Shown here piece by piece: positions 1 to 6,265 of a DNA stretch of 10,004 nucleotides. Source of the stretch: Rhodospirillales bacterium (GTDB lineage Bacteria; Pseudomonadota; Alphaproteobacteria; Rhodospirillales; Casp-alpha2); contig JACPJY010000248.1 of NCBI GenBank assembly GCA_016187325.1, forward strand, positions 1-10,004, given 5' to 3'. A program made the translations under genes and the position numbers. The notes beneath the pieces are model-generated. The model was not told the DNA's origin, made no database searches, and worked only from the letters and a program-made list of their open reading frames with translations. The first letter of the stretch is position 1. Each line of letters opens with the position of its first letter.

Positions 1-1
1 C

Positions 2-697
2 GCCATCGAGGACGCCGAGCGCGCTGTCACCGAGCTGCACGGCGAGCCGCGCGGCCTGCTCAAGGTCAACGCCTCGACTGCGTTCGCCCAAAACCACCTG
101 GAGCCGCTGATCCCGGGCTTTCTCGCCCGCTTCCGGGAACTCAGTATCCAGCTCACCCTCACCGAAAGCTTCGTCAACCTGATCGAGGAGGAAGTCGACG
201 TGGCGATCCGTGTCGGCCAGCTCACTGACAGCTCGCTGATCGCCCGCCGGCTCGGCTCGGCGCGGCGCATGATCGTCGGCTCTCCGGACTACTTGAACAA
301 GCACGGCACGCCGAAAACGCCGGACGACCTCAAGCTTCACAACTGCCTCAGGCTGATCACCGGTACCAGCTTCAATCGCTGGGAATTCGAGGGTCCGGGA
401 GGCCCGCGCGCCATCGACGCCGGCGGCAACTTCGAGACCAACAACGCCACCGTGCTGCATCGCGCGGCGCTGGCCGGGCTCGGCTTGATCCGCGCTGCCA
501 ATTTCGTGGTCGGCGCCGACGTCAAGGCAGGGCGGTTGCTGCAGGTGCTGGCCGATTTCGAATCGCCGACGGCGACGCCGGTCAACGCCGTCTATCCCCA
601 CAGCCGACACCTGTCGCCGAAGGTGCGCGCCTTCGTCGACATGTTGGTTACGACGTTCCAACCGGTGGCGCCATGGGAGAAAACGGACCGGGCGTAG
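2..697 (+). CDS. LysR-family transcriptional regulator, C-terminal part (5' end outside window)
   Basis: The frame is open from base 2 and ends at TAG 695-697, giving 231 visible residues. The HTH DNA-binding domain and start codon lie left of the window. The visible part begins in the linker helix and enters the effector-binding domain at GLLKVNAS. It continues through VDVAIRVGQL, the LIARRLG segment, a SPDYL motif and a GLGLI motif near the end, in the order typical of LysR substrate-binding domains, particularly the CrgA-like group. LysR proteins are cytoplasmic regulators that bind a small effector in this domain, usually controlling a neighbouring divergent gene. That neighbour would be outside the window, so the target and effector cannot be inferred. 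The stop lies 9 bases from the stop of the displaced atpF end, suggesting that lysR and atpF were once convergent neighbours. Family assignment is secure; the specific role is unknown. Confidence 0.93.
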   Translation, partial: AIEDAERAVTELHGEPRGLLKVNASTAFAQNHLEPLIPGFLARFRELSIQLTLTESFVNLIEEEVDVAIRVGQLTDSSLIARRLGSARRMIVGSPDYLNKHGTPKTPDDLKLHNCLRLITGTSFNRWEFEGPGGPRAIDAGGNFETNNATVLHRAALAGLGLIRAANFVVGADVKAGRLLQVLADFESPTATPVNAVYPHSRHLSPKVRAFVDMLVTTFQPVAPWEKTDRA

Positions 698-706
698 CGC
701 CGGCGT

Positions 707-828
707 CTAGTTGAGTTTTTTCGAAAGTTCCCTGATCGCCGATTCGAGCAGCTTCTCGGCGTGCGGACCCTTCGGTCGATCAGCCAGATAGGTTCGCGTC
801 GCCTCGATGGAGACGTCGACGACGTGCA
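707..828 (-). pseudogene. Displaced 3' end of atpF (ATP synthase b subunit), remnant
   Basis: Read on the minus strand, this segment encodes 39 residues plus a TAG stop and matches the C-terminus of the intact atpF at 4182-4673. Shared blocks are IEATR, YLAD, KGPHAEKLLESAIREL and KKLN. By hand count 31 of 39 residues and 102 of 122 bases agree without gaps, and the frame is unbroken. Similarity fades beyond about base 828, and the same frame meets a TGA at 860-862, so the N-terminal membrane anchor and most of the stalk helix are missing. A GTG codon lies at 827-829 but has no clear ribosome binding site, so expression is unlikely. It is either the original atpF end pushed aside by an insertion or a decayed duplicate. 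Confidence 0.85.
707..828. repeat. Direct repeat, left copy (atpF 3' end)
   Basis: This is the left member of a 122-base imperfect direct repeat whose partner is 4182-4303, at a constant offset of 3475 with no indels. I counted 20 mismatches, about 84% identity. One edge coincides exactly with the atpF stop codon (TAG here, TGA in the partner); sequence outside that edge is unrelated. The other edge fades near 828. The two copies bracket the small exported peptide and the caspase-like gene. Confidence 0.85.
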
Positions 829-906
829 CACTACGGCTCGCCAGAACGGCGGCTTTTCGTCAAACGTGCCTTGAAACTAAAGAGGCGAAATCGTTCGTGG
901 GGACGC

Positions 907-1026
907 TTACGGCTTAGGCGCCGGAGTGTGACTGTCGGCCAGGGAAACCGGGCTGACGACGCTTACTACCGACAGCGTCGCGAAGGCCAGGAACAGAATG
1001 GCGAGAACCGCCCGCAGCTTTGACAT
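907..1026 (-). CDS. Small exported peptide (39 aa), unknown function
   Basis: I do not recognise a family. The frame starts at ATG 1024-1026 and stops at TAA 907-909. The ATG is preceded by GGAGAG (1031-1036), a good ribosome binding site four bases away. The product has a short basic N-terminus (MSKLRAV), a hydrophobic core of about 20 residues (LAILFLAFATLSVVSVV), and a likely signal peptidase site after PVSLA, leaving a Pro-rich tail of only nine residues (DSHTPAPKP). It could be a secreted peptide or, if uncleaved, a single-pass membrane peptide. It is transcribed divergently from the caspase-like gene, 90 bases away, and lies inside the repeat-bounded segment. The signal-like composition and ribosome binding site make it more than a chance frame, but expression is unproven. 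Confidence 0.55.
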   Translation of the reverse strand: MSKLRAVLAILFLAFATLSVVSVVSPVSLADSHTPAPKP

Positions 1027-1116
1027 GAATCTCTCCACAACTAAAATCGTACGCCCTGGTGACCATTCACCCGAACGGCCGAATCAGGTGGTGAAAATAC
1101 CCCGGCCTTCGGCGCG
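1027..1116. promoter_or_regulatory. Divergent intergenic region with inverted repeats
   Basis: This 90-base gap separates the divergent starts of the small peptide and the caspase-like gene, so promoters for both should lie here or just inside. It is more AT-rich than its surroundings. It holds the inverted repeat GGTGA-CCAT-TCACC (1058-1071), and a further inverted copy, GGTGAA (1090-1095), pairs with TTCACC (1066-1071). This may be an operator shared by the two genes. A TACGAT hexamer on the minus strand (1046-1051) is a possible -10 for the small peptide, but no convincing -35 is seen in either direction. Confidence 0.3.
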
Positions 1117-4077
1117 ATGTCAATTCGATTGGAACCGTTCCAGATGGTAGCAACGTCGGCAATGCACCGCTCCCGCGCACGGGCCATGCTTGCCATCGGC
1201 TTGGCGATTGGCTGCATCGGAGCTGTGCTGGTCTCTACGTCCGCTGCGGGCGATGAGCAATTGGCCACCCATCCGGTACTTCGAATCGAGACGGGGATGC
1301 ACACGGCGCCGATTCTCCGAGTCGCCGTCAGCCGGGACTCCCGCTTTATGGCGACGGCCTCTCTCGATAAAACCGTCCGCGTTTGGTCCGTGGCCGACGG
1401 CAAGCTGATACGGACGCTCAGGATGCCGGTCGGTATCGGTTACGAGGGGGCGCTGCACGCGCTCGCGATTTCGCCGGACGGCAGCCGACTCGTTGCCGGT
1501 GGATGGACCGGGAACTGGGACGGTGGCTGGAGCTTGTACGAGTTCGAATTGGCGACCGGCCGCTTGGCCAAGCACGTTGCCGGCGTTCCCGAGCGTCCCG
1601 TTCACATGACCTATTCTGAAGACGGGCGACACCTTGCCGTCGTCATGAAGAACAACATGGGCCTCAGGGTCTATCGTGCCGACGACTTCAATGTCGTCGC
1701 CGAGGACCGCGACTACACCAGCGACAGCGTATCGGCGGAATTCGCACCGGACGGCCGTCTGTTGACCACGGGTCTGGACGGTTATCTGCGCCTTTACGAT
1801 AAGGACTTCAAGCGATCGATCAAGGAAGCCGCCCCGGGTGGCAAATGGGCCGTCGAAGCGAAATTCTCCCCAGACGGGAAAAAGATTGCCGTCGGCTACG
1901 CCGACTCGACCCGGGTCGATATCCTATCCGGCGATACACTCAAACTTTTGGCGCAAGCACACACCGGGGATATCAAGGAAGGTTATTTGGCCCGCGTCGC
2001 TTGGTCAGCGGACGGCCGTTACCTCTACGCCGGCGGACGGTATGACCGCGGCGGCTGGAACCCGATTCGCCGCTGGTCGACGGACTCGTATCGGCGTTAC
2101 TCCGAATTTCCCGCCGTCACCAACGCGGTGATGCAAATCATTCCGCTGAAGGACGGACAGATCATCTATGCCGGGCGAGACCCAATCATCGGCGTGATCA
2201 ACGAGGGATTCCGAAAGAAATTTGCCCACGGACCATCGACGTCCGATTTCAGAGGCAACTTCGAGGGGTTCCGGGTCTCCGAGGACGCAACGACGATCGA
2301 ATTCTCATTCGAACCATGGGGCAAGCGTCCGGGACGGTTTTCGCTTCTCCAGCGCAAGCTGGCCGTAGAACCCAAGGACGATGCCACAAACCTGTCCCCA
2401 TTCCTCGCCGAGGCGGAAGGGCTGATCGTCAGCGATTGGCGCACGTCCTATGCCCTGCTCCTGAACGACAAGCTTCTGCGTCTACAGCCCCACGAAAACT
2501 CCAATGCTTATGCCTTCGCCCCCGACGGCAAGGCCATCTACATCGGGACCTCGTTTCGTCTGGTGGAGTTCGATCGCGACGGCCGCGAAGGCTGGCAATT
2601 CCGAGCTCCGGCCGAAGTCTATGGTGTCAACGTGGCGCCCAACGGCAAGCTGGTGGTTGCCGCGCTTGCCGACGGAACGATCCGCTGGTACCGGCGGCAC
2701 GACGGCCAGGAGCTGCTAGCGTTTTTCCCGCATCGCGACGGCCAGCGTTGGATCGCCTGGACGCCTTCCGGCTATTACATGGCGTCGCCGGGAGGCGACA
2801 CCCTGATCGGCTGGCACTTGAATCGCGGGACCTCCGGTGCGCCGGATTTCTTTCCGGCCGCCCAGCTTCGCGACAACTTCTATCGGCCCGACGTGGTGAT
2901 CCGCATCCTGTTCACCCTGGACGAGGCCGAGGCCCTGAAGAAGGCGGACGCGGAGAGGGGCGGAAAGGACTCGCAGTCCCGTGACGTGACGAGCGTGCTG
3001 CCGCCGGTGATCACCATTACCGGTCCAAGCCAAAATGCAGCCTTCGACGAACCTCGCGTGAAGGTCACCTATGAGCTTCGCGCACCGTCGGGCATGCCGG
3101 TACGCGCCGTCAAGGTATTGGTCAACGGACGGCCCGCCCAGCGGTTCGACCGGCAACCGATTGTCGTCGGTGCCGACGTCCACAAGGGTCAATTCGAATT
3201 GATCGTTCCCCGGCGCGATGTGGAAGTGTCGTTGATCGCGGAGAACGTTCACGCGGCGAGCCTGCCGTCGTCGGTCAAGTTGAAATGGGTGGGGCCGAAA
3301 TCGGAGCAACTGCGGTTCCGCAACAAGCTCTACGTGCTGGCAATCGGCGTCAGCGACTACCGGGATTCCAAACTCAAGCTGGGTTACGCGGCCGAGGACG
3401 CGCGCGACTTCGCCCGGATCATCGGCCTGCAGAAGGGACTGGCTTACAGCGACGTGATCGTCAAAAGCCTGACCGATAAAGAAGCAACGCTGGAAAACAT
3501 CCGCCGCGGTTTGGATTGGATCGAGAAATCCGCCAAGGGTGTGGACGTGGCCATGGTTTTCGTTGCCGGGCACGGAGTCGACGACGCCGAGGGCTCCTAT
3601 TATTTCCTTCCCCATGACGCGGATGCCGCGCGCCTGGAAAGCACTGGCGTCAATTACGCCGATTTCCGCAAGACCCTCGCGTCCATCCCCGCCCTGACGT
3701 ACCTTTTCATCGACACCTGCCATTCCGGTGACGCCTTGGGGCGGCCGGGGAGGCCGTCGACCGACACGACGCGGCTCATCAACGATCTCTCCAGCGCCGA
3801 AAACGGCATTGTCGTGTTTGCCTCCTCGACCGGCGAGCAAGTGTCTTACGAAAATCCGGCCTGGGAAAACGGCGCGTTTACGGCGGCCCTGGTGGAAGGG
3901 TTGGACGGAAAAGCCGCCCTGGTCGGCCGCGATTACATCACGGTCGGGATGCTGAACGTCTACGTTTCCGAACGGGTGCAGGATTTGACGGGTGGCGCGC
4001 AAACCCCCACCTCAGCGATTCCGACGCTCATTCCCGATCTGCACATCGCATTGAAGCGCGGGACATCAATCAGGTAA
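1117..4077 (+). CDS. Exported WD40-repeat protein with C-terminal caspase-like (C14) protease domain
   Basis: The 986-residue product has four parts. Residues 1-45 contain an export signal: basic HRSRARA, a hydrophobic core, and a likely cleavage site at STSAA. Residues about 55-570 carry WD40-like blades with recurring PDG turns (for example near 72, 209, 250, 296, 467 and 506), ending in WIAWTPSGYY and SPGGD (from 545), a segment often seen before bacterial caspase domains. Residues about 629-724 look Ig-like. Residues about 737-980 are caspase-like: LYVLAIGVSDY, the catalytic His819 in AGHG, and Cys868 in DTCHSG. Both catalytic residues are present, so it should be an active cysteine peptidase, exported to the periplasm or envelope. 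Substrate and partners are unknown. ATG 1117 has no clear ribosome binding site; ATG 1144, with GGA ten bases upstream, or ATG 1162 are plausible shorter starts that keep the signal. Base composition appears lower in GC than smc. It lies between duplicated atpF ends. Confidence 0.9.
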   Translation: MSIRLEPFQMVATSAMHRSRARAMLAIGLAIGCIGAVLVSTSAAGDEQLATHPVLRIETGMHTAPILRVAVSRDSRFMATASLDKTVRVWSVADGKLIRTLRMPVGIGYEGALHALAISPDGSRLVAGGWTGNWDGGWSLYEFELATGRLAKHVAGVPERPVHMTYSEDGRHLAVVMKNNMGLRVYRADDFNVVAEDRDYTSDSVSAEFAPDGRLLTTGLDGYLRLYDKDFKRSIKEAAPGGKWAVEAKFSPDGKKIAVGYADSTRVDILSGDTLKLLAQAHTGDIKEGYLARVAWSADGRYLYAGGRYDRGGWNPIRRWSTDSYRRYSEFPAVTNAVMQIIPLKDGQIIYAGRDPIIGVINEGFRKKFAHGPSTSDFRGNFEGFRVSEDATTIEFSFEPWGKRPGRFSLLQRKLAVEPKDDATNLSPFLAEAEGLIVSDWRTSYALLLNDKLLRLQPHENSNAYAFAPDGKAIYIGTSFRLVEFDRDGREGWQFRAPAEVYGVNVAPNGKLVVAALADGTIRWYRRHDGQELLAFFPHRDGQRWIAWTPSGYYMASPGGDTLIGWHLNRGTSGAPDFFPAAQLRDNFYRPDVVIRILFTLDEAEALKKADAERGGKDSQSRDVTSVLPPVITITGPSQNAAFDEPRVKVTYELRAPSGMPVRAVKVLVNGRPAQRFDRQPIVVGADVHKGQFELIVPRRDVEVSLIAENVHAASLPSSVKLKWVGPKSEQLRFRNKLYVLAIGVSDYRDSKLKLGYAAEDARDFARIIGLQKGLAYSDVIVKSLTDKEATLENIRRGLDWIEKSAKGVDVAMVFVAGHGVDDAEGSYYFLPHDADAARLESTGVNYADFRKTLASIPALTYLFIDTCHSGDALGRPGRPSTDTTRLINDLSSAENGIVVFASSTGEQVSYENPAWENGAFTAALVEGLDGKAALVGRDYITVGMLNVYVSERVQDLTGGAQTPTSAIPTLIPDLHIALKRGTSIR

Positions 4078-4102
4078 GGGGCGTTATAGCGTGCTGGCCG
4101 TT

Positions 4103-4121
4103 GGGCCGCCCTGGGCGGCTC
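4103..4121. terminator. Possible hairpin between convergent caspase-like gene and atpF
   Basis: GCCGCC (4105-4110), loop CTG and GGCGGC (4114-4119) form a perfect 6-bp stem, extended by a G-T and a G-C pair. It lies in the 104-base gap between the stop of the caspase-like gene and the stop of atpF, where a bidirectional terminator would be useful. No T-run follows on either strand, so an intrinsic terminator is only a weak call. Confidence 0.25.
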
Positions 4122-4181
4122 CGTGCCCTCTCCTGCGTGGCGTTTCGCGGGTTTCCAGTTCAATGCCGCCCCGCCCAGCCG

Positions 4182-4303
4182 TCAGTTGAGTTTTTTCGGC
4201 AGTTCCCTGATCGCCGATTCGAGCAGTTTCTCGGCGTGCGGTCCCTTCAGCTGGTCGGCCAGATAGGCGCGCGTTGCCTCGATGGCGATGTCGATGGTGT
4301 GCG
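4182..4303. repeat. Direct repeat, right copy (3' end of intact atpF)
   Basis: This is the partner of the 707-828 repeat and forms the last 39 codons and stop of the functional atpF. Eight residues differ from the left copy, including Pro versus Ser next to the terminal KKLN and Gln-Leu versus Arg-Pro after YLAD. If a cassette integrated here, this copy would be the replacement end brought by the cassette. Confidence 0.85.
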
Positions 4304-4673
4304 CCCGAACGTCGGCCAAGGCCTGCGCCTCGGCGCGGCCGATGCGGTCCAGCGCCAGTTGCTCGCGCCTGGCCAGCGACGCCTCGATGCGCTCCTTGCC
4401 CTGGGCGGCGATGCGCTCGGATTCGTCGCGGGCGTGGGCAACGATCGCCTCGGCCTCCTTGGCGGCGTCGCGCTGCTTGCGCTGATAGGCGGCGAGCAGA
4501 TCCTGGGCTTCCTCGCGCAGCTTTTCCGCCTCGTCGAGGTCGGCGCGGATCTTGTCGGCGCGCTTGTCGAGCCCGCCGGCGATGGCACGCGTGATCGGCT
4601 TCGCGAACGCCGCCACGAAGATGACGAAGGCGACCAGAACCCAAAACGTCGGATCGTCGAATATGGCCTGCAT
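4182..4673 (-). CDS. atpF: F0F1 ATP synthase subunit b
   Basis: The 163-residue product has one N-terminal membrane segment (about residues 8-28, FWVLVAFVIFVAAFAKPI) followed by a long charged Ala/Glu/Arg-rich helix ending in ELPKKLN, the b-subunit pattern. Subunit b, with b', forms the peripheral stalk that anchors F0 in the inner membrane and holds the F1 head through the delta subunit. The ATG start (4671-4673) is 25 bases from the end of the b' gene; a purine run, AAAGGGG, lies about eleven bases upstream. It is the last gene of the F0 operon. Its final 39 codons are duplicated at 707-828, so its C-terminus, the region contacting delta, may have been replaced relative to the ancestral gene. 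The length is normal and nothing essential is missing. Confidence 0.96.
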   Translation of the reverse strand: MQAIFDDPTFWVLVAFVIFVAAFAKPITRAIAGGLDKRADKIRADLDEAEKLREEAQDLLAAYQRKQRDAAKEAEAIVAHARDESERIAAQGKERIEASLARREQLALDRIGRAEAQALADVRAHTIDIAIEATRAYLADQLKGPHAEKLLESAIRELPKKLN

Positions 4674-4698
4674 GTGCCGCTGATCCCCTTTCCCGGCC

Positions 4699-5190
4699 TT
4701 ATCCCTTGGCCTTGAGCGCGCGGTCCACCGCCTGGGCGATACCGGCCTTGGCCGGCGCCTCGTCGGTTAGCCGCTCGACCGCCGCCGCCGCCACCTCGAG
4801 CACCGCGGCACGGACGTTGGCCACGGCGGCGTCGACGACGCGGCCGATGGCGGCTTCGGCATCGGCGATCCGGCGCTGTAGTTGCTCGGCCTGCCGGGCC
4901 TCGCGCTCGGCGGCTTCGGTGGCGACCTTCCCAGCCGCCTCGCTGACCAGCGCATGCGCCTCGGCGCGCGCCTCGGCCAGCGCCTGCTCGTAAGCCGCCA
5001 GCGCGGCTTCCGCCTCCTTCTTCGAGGCCTCCGCCTTGGCCAGGTTGTCGGCGATGCGCTTCTGGCGCGCTTCCAGAACGTCGGCGATGCGCGGCACCGC
5101 GATCCGCCACATCACCAGGAACAGCGCGGTGAACGTGATCACCAGCCACACGACCTGCGGCAAATAGGTGTTGACGTCCAATTGTGGCAT
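4699..5190 (-). CDS. atpX: F0F1 ATP synthase subunit b' (second b-type subunit)
   Basis: This 163-residue protein begins MPQLDVNTYLPQVVWL, the usual start of alphaproteobacterial b' subunits. It has a single membrane helix at about residues 10-32 and a long Ala/Glu-rich coiled-coil stalk containing EARQKRI and ALAEARAEA. It pairs with b to form a heterodimeric peripheral stalk, as in photosynthetic and many alphaproteobacterial ATP synthases; the gene is also called atpG or atpF2 in some genomes. AGGAAGGA sits just before the ATG (5188-5190), a good ribosome binding site. It lies downstream of atpE, separated by the stem-loop at 5213-5238, and upstream of atpF. Having both b and b' is itself a marker of this lineage. 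Confidence 0.95.
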   Translation of the reverse strand: MPQLDVNTYLPQVVWLVITFTALFLVMWRIAVPRIADVLEARQKRIADNLAKAEASKKEAEAALAAYEQALAEARAEAHALVSEAAGKVATEAAEREARQAEQLQRRIADAEAAIGRVVDAAVANVRAAVLEVAAAAVERLTDEAPAKAGIAQAVDRALKAKG

Positions 5191-5212
5191 GGCGTCCTTC
5201 CTGAAGCGCCTG

Positions 5213-5238
5213 CCGGGACCGGCCGGAGCCGGTCCCGG
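5213..5238 (-). promoter_or_regulatory. Intercistronic stem-loop after atpE with UNCG-class tetraloop
   Basis: A perfect 11-bp inverted repeat (5213-5223 with 5228-5238) encloses a 4-base loop. In the minus-strand mRNA the loop is UCCG closed by a C-G pair, a member of the exceptionally stable UNCG family. It begins five bases after the atpE stop and ends 22 bases before the b' start. No U-run follows, so it is more likely an RNA 3'-end stabiliser or partial attenuator than a full terminator. That would favour more c-subunit mRNA than b' and b mRNA, matching the multi-copy c ring. Confidence 0.6.
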
Positions 5239-5243
5239 AGGAT

Positions 5244-5468
5244 CTAGCCGAACAGGATGACCAGCGCGATGACCAGCGCGTAAAGCGCGATCGCCTCGAC
5301 CAGCGCGAACCCGAGCATGGTCATCGGGAATACTGCCGCGTTGGCGGCCGGATTACGCCCGACCGCCTGGATGAAGGCGGCGAAGATATGGCCGATGCCA
5401 ATGCCGGCGCCGATCACGCCAACGACGGCGATGCCGGAGCCCAGCAACTTTGCAGCTTCGATACCCAT
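5244..5468 (-). CDS. atpE: F0F1 ATP synthase subunit c (proton-carrying ring subunit)
   Basis: The 74-residue hairpin protein has a Gly-rich helix 1 (VIGAGIGIGHIF), the polar loop GRNPAA with Arg38, and helix 2 with the ion-carrying carboxylate Glu58 in FALVEAIALY. Copies form the rotating c ring; Glu58 picks up and releases protons against Arg177 of subunit a. I see no obvious sodium-coordinating set, so proton coupling is expected. Length and features match alphaproteobacterial c subunits. The ATG start (5466-5468) follows a strong ribosome binding site, AAAGGAAAGGAA, with seven-base spacing, and a stable stem-loop follows the stop. Both fit the need for many c copies per enzyme. It lies 60 bases downstream of atpB. 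Confidence 0.97.
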   Translation of the reverse strand: MGIEAAKLLGSGIAVVGVIGAGIGIGHIFAAFIQAVGRNPAANAAVFPMTMLGFALVEAIALYALVIALVILFG

Positions 5469-5475
5469 GGGTTGG

Positions 5476-5487
5476 TTCCTTTCCTTT
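5476..5487 (-). promoter_or_regulatory. Strong ribosome binding site of atpE
   Basis: In mRNA sense this is AAAGGAAAGGAA, a tandem purine-rich Shine-Dalgarno sequence whose proximal GGAA lies seven bases before the atpE ATG. It is the strongest such site in the operon by eye and fits the high translation needed for the c subunit. Confidence 0.6.
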
Positions 5488-5528
5488 GAATTGAGCCGAA
5501 CGTCAGAAACGAATTCCTTCGACGCCGC

Positions 5529-6260
5529 CTAGTGCAGGTGCAGCGCGTCGTTGAGATAGAGGCAGGTCAGAATCGTGAACACGAACGCCTGCAGGAAGGC
5601 GATGACGATCTCGAGCGCCGTCAGCGCGACGATGAACGCCAGCGGAAACGCTCCGAACAGCCCCAGCGCCACCACGAACCCGGCGAACACCTTGAGCAGC
5701 GTATGGCCGGCCAACATGTTGGCGAACAGCCGCACGCTCAAGCTCACCGGCCGCGACAGATACGAGATGATCTCGATCGGCACCAGCAGTGGCGCCATGA
5801 TCAGAGGCACACCCGGCGGCATGAAGAAGGTAAAGAAATGTAGCTTGTGCTTGATCAGCGCGATCACGGTGACGCCCATGAACACCACGATTGCCATCGT
5901 GAAGGTAACGACGATGTGACTGGTGAAGGTGAACCCGTAAGGCACCATGCCGAACAGGTTGCCGAACAGCACGAACATGAACACCGTGAAAATGAACGGG
6001 AAATACGGCCGCCCCTCGGTGCCGACGGTGTCCTTGACCAGGTTCGCGATGAACACGTAAGAGAGTTCGGCCATCGACTGCCAACGGCCCGGTACCAACG
6101 CGTGACGACGCATGCCGAGGACCAGGAAGGCGCTGACCCCGATCACCGTCAACGCCATGAAGGTAGCGGAATTGGTGAACGAAACGTCGATATCGCCGAC
6201 CTGAATCGGCACCCAACGCTTGATCTCGAACTGCGCAAGGGGGCTGTGACCTTCCGCCAA
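5529..6260 (-). CDS. atpB: F0F1 ATP synthase subunit a (proton channel)
   Basis: The 243-residue inner-membrane protein contains all the hallmark segments of subunit a: an N-terminal region with QFEIK and VSFTNSATFM, the SYVFIANLV segment, PFIFTVFMFVLFGNL, and the essential Arg177 in LSVRLFANMLAGH. That Arg releases protons from the c-ring Glu. The C-terminal helices (residues about 200-235) carry the other half-channel. No ATG or GTG fits the N-terminus. The start is TTG at 6258-6260, preceded by AAGG three bases upstream and only five bases after the atpI stop, which implies translational coupling. The next in-frame Met (residue 35) would remove the conserved N-terminal region, so TTG is preferred. 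Confidence 0.96.
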   Translation of the reverse strand: MAEGHSPLAQFEIKRWVPIQVGDIDVSFTNSATFMALTVIGVSAFLVLGMRRHALVPGRWQSMAELSYVFIANLVKDTVGTEGRPYFPFIFTVFMFVLFGNLFGMVPYGFTFTSHIVVTFTMAIVVFMGVTVIALIKHKLHFFTFFMPPGVPLIMAPLLVPIEIISYLSRPVSLSVRLFANMLAGHTLLKVFAGFVVALGLFGAFPLAFIVALTALEIVIAFLQAFVFTILTCLYLNDALHLH

Positions 6261-6265
6261 CGTCC

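Noticed and set aside
592..831. Minus-strand 79-codon frame across the lysR end and the atpF remnant
   Set aside because: Its frame differs from the atpF frame, so it does not encode the b-subunit end. It is an incidental open frame rich in Arg and Ser.
2716..4002. Long minus-strand open frame (428 codons) opposite the caspase-like gene
   Set aside because: It overlaps the protease and Ig-like coding region entirely and shows no recognisable domain. It is an antisense shadow of a GC-rich gene whose plus-strand motifs are clear.
698..4181. Insertion sequence or transposon carrying the caspase-like gene
   Set aside because: No transposase, integrase or terminal inverted repeats were found; the only flanking repeats are the long diverged atpF ends, which do not look like short target-site duplications.
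4247..5149. Minus-strand open frame of 300 codons across atpF and the b' gene
   Set aside because: It is Arg/Gly/Ala-rich low-complexity translation in a shifted frame; the true b and b' frames in the same bases have clear family features.
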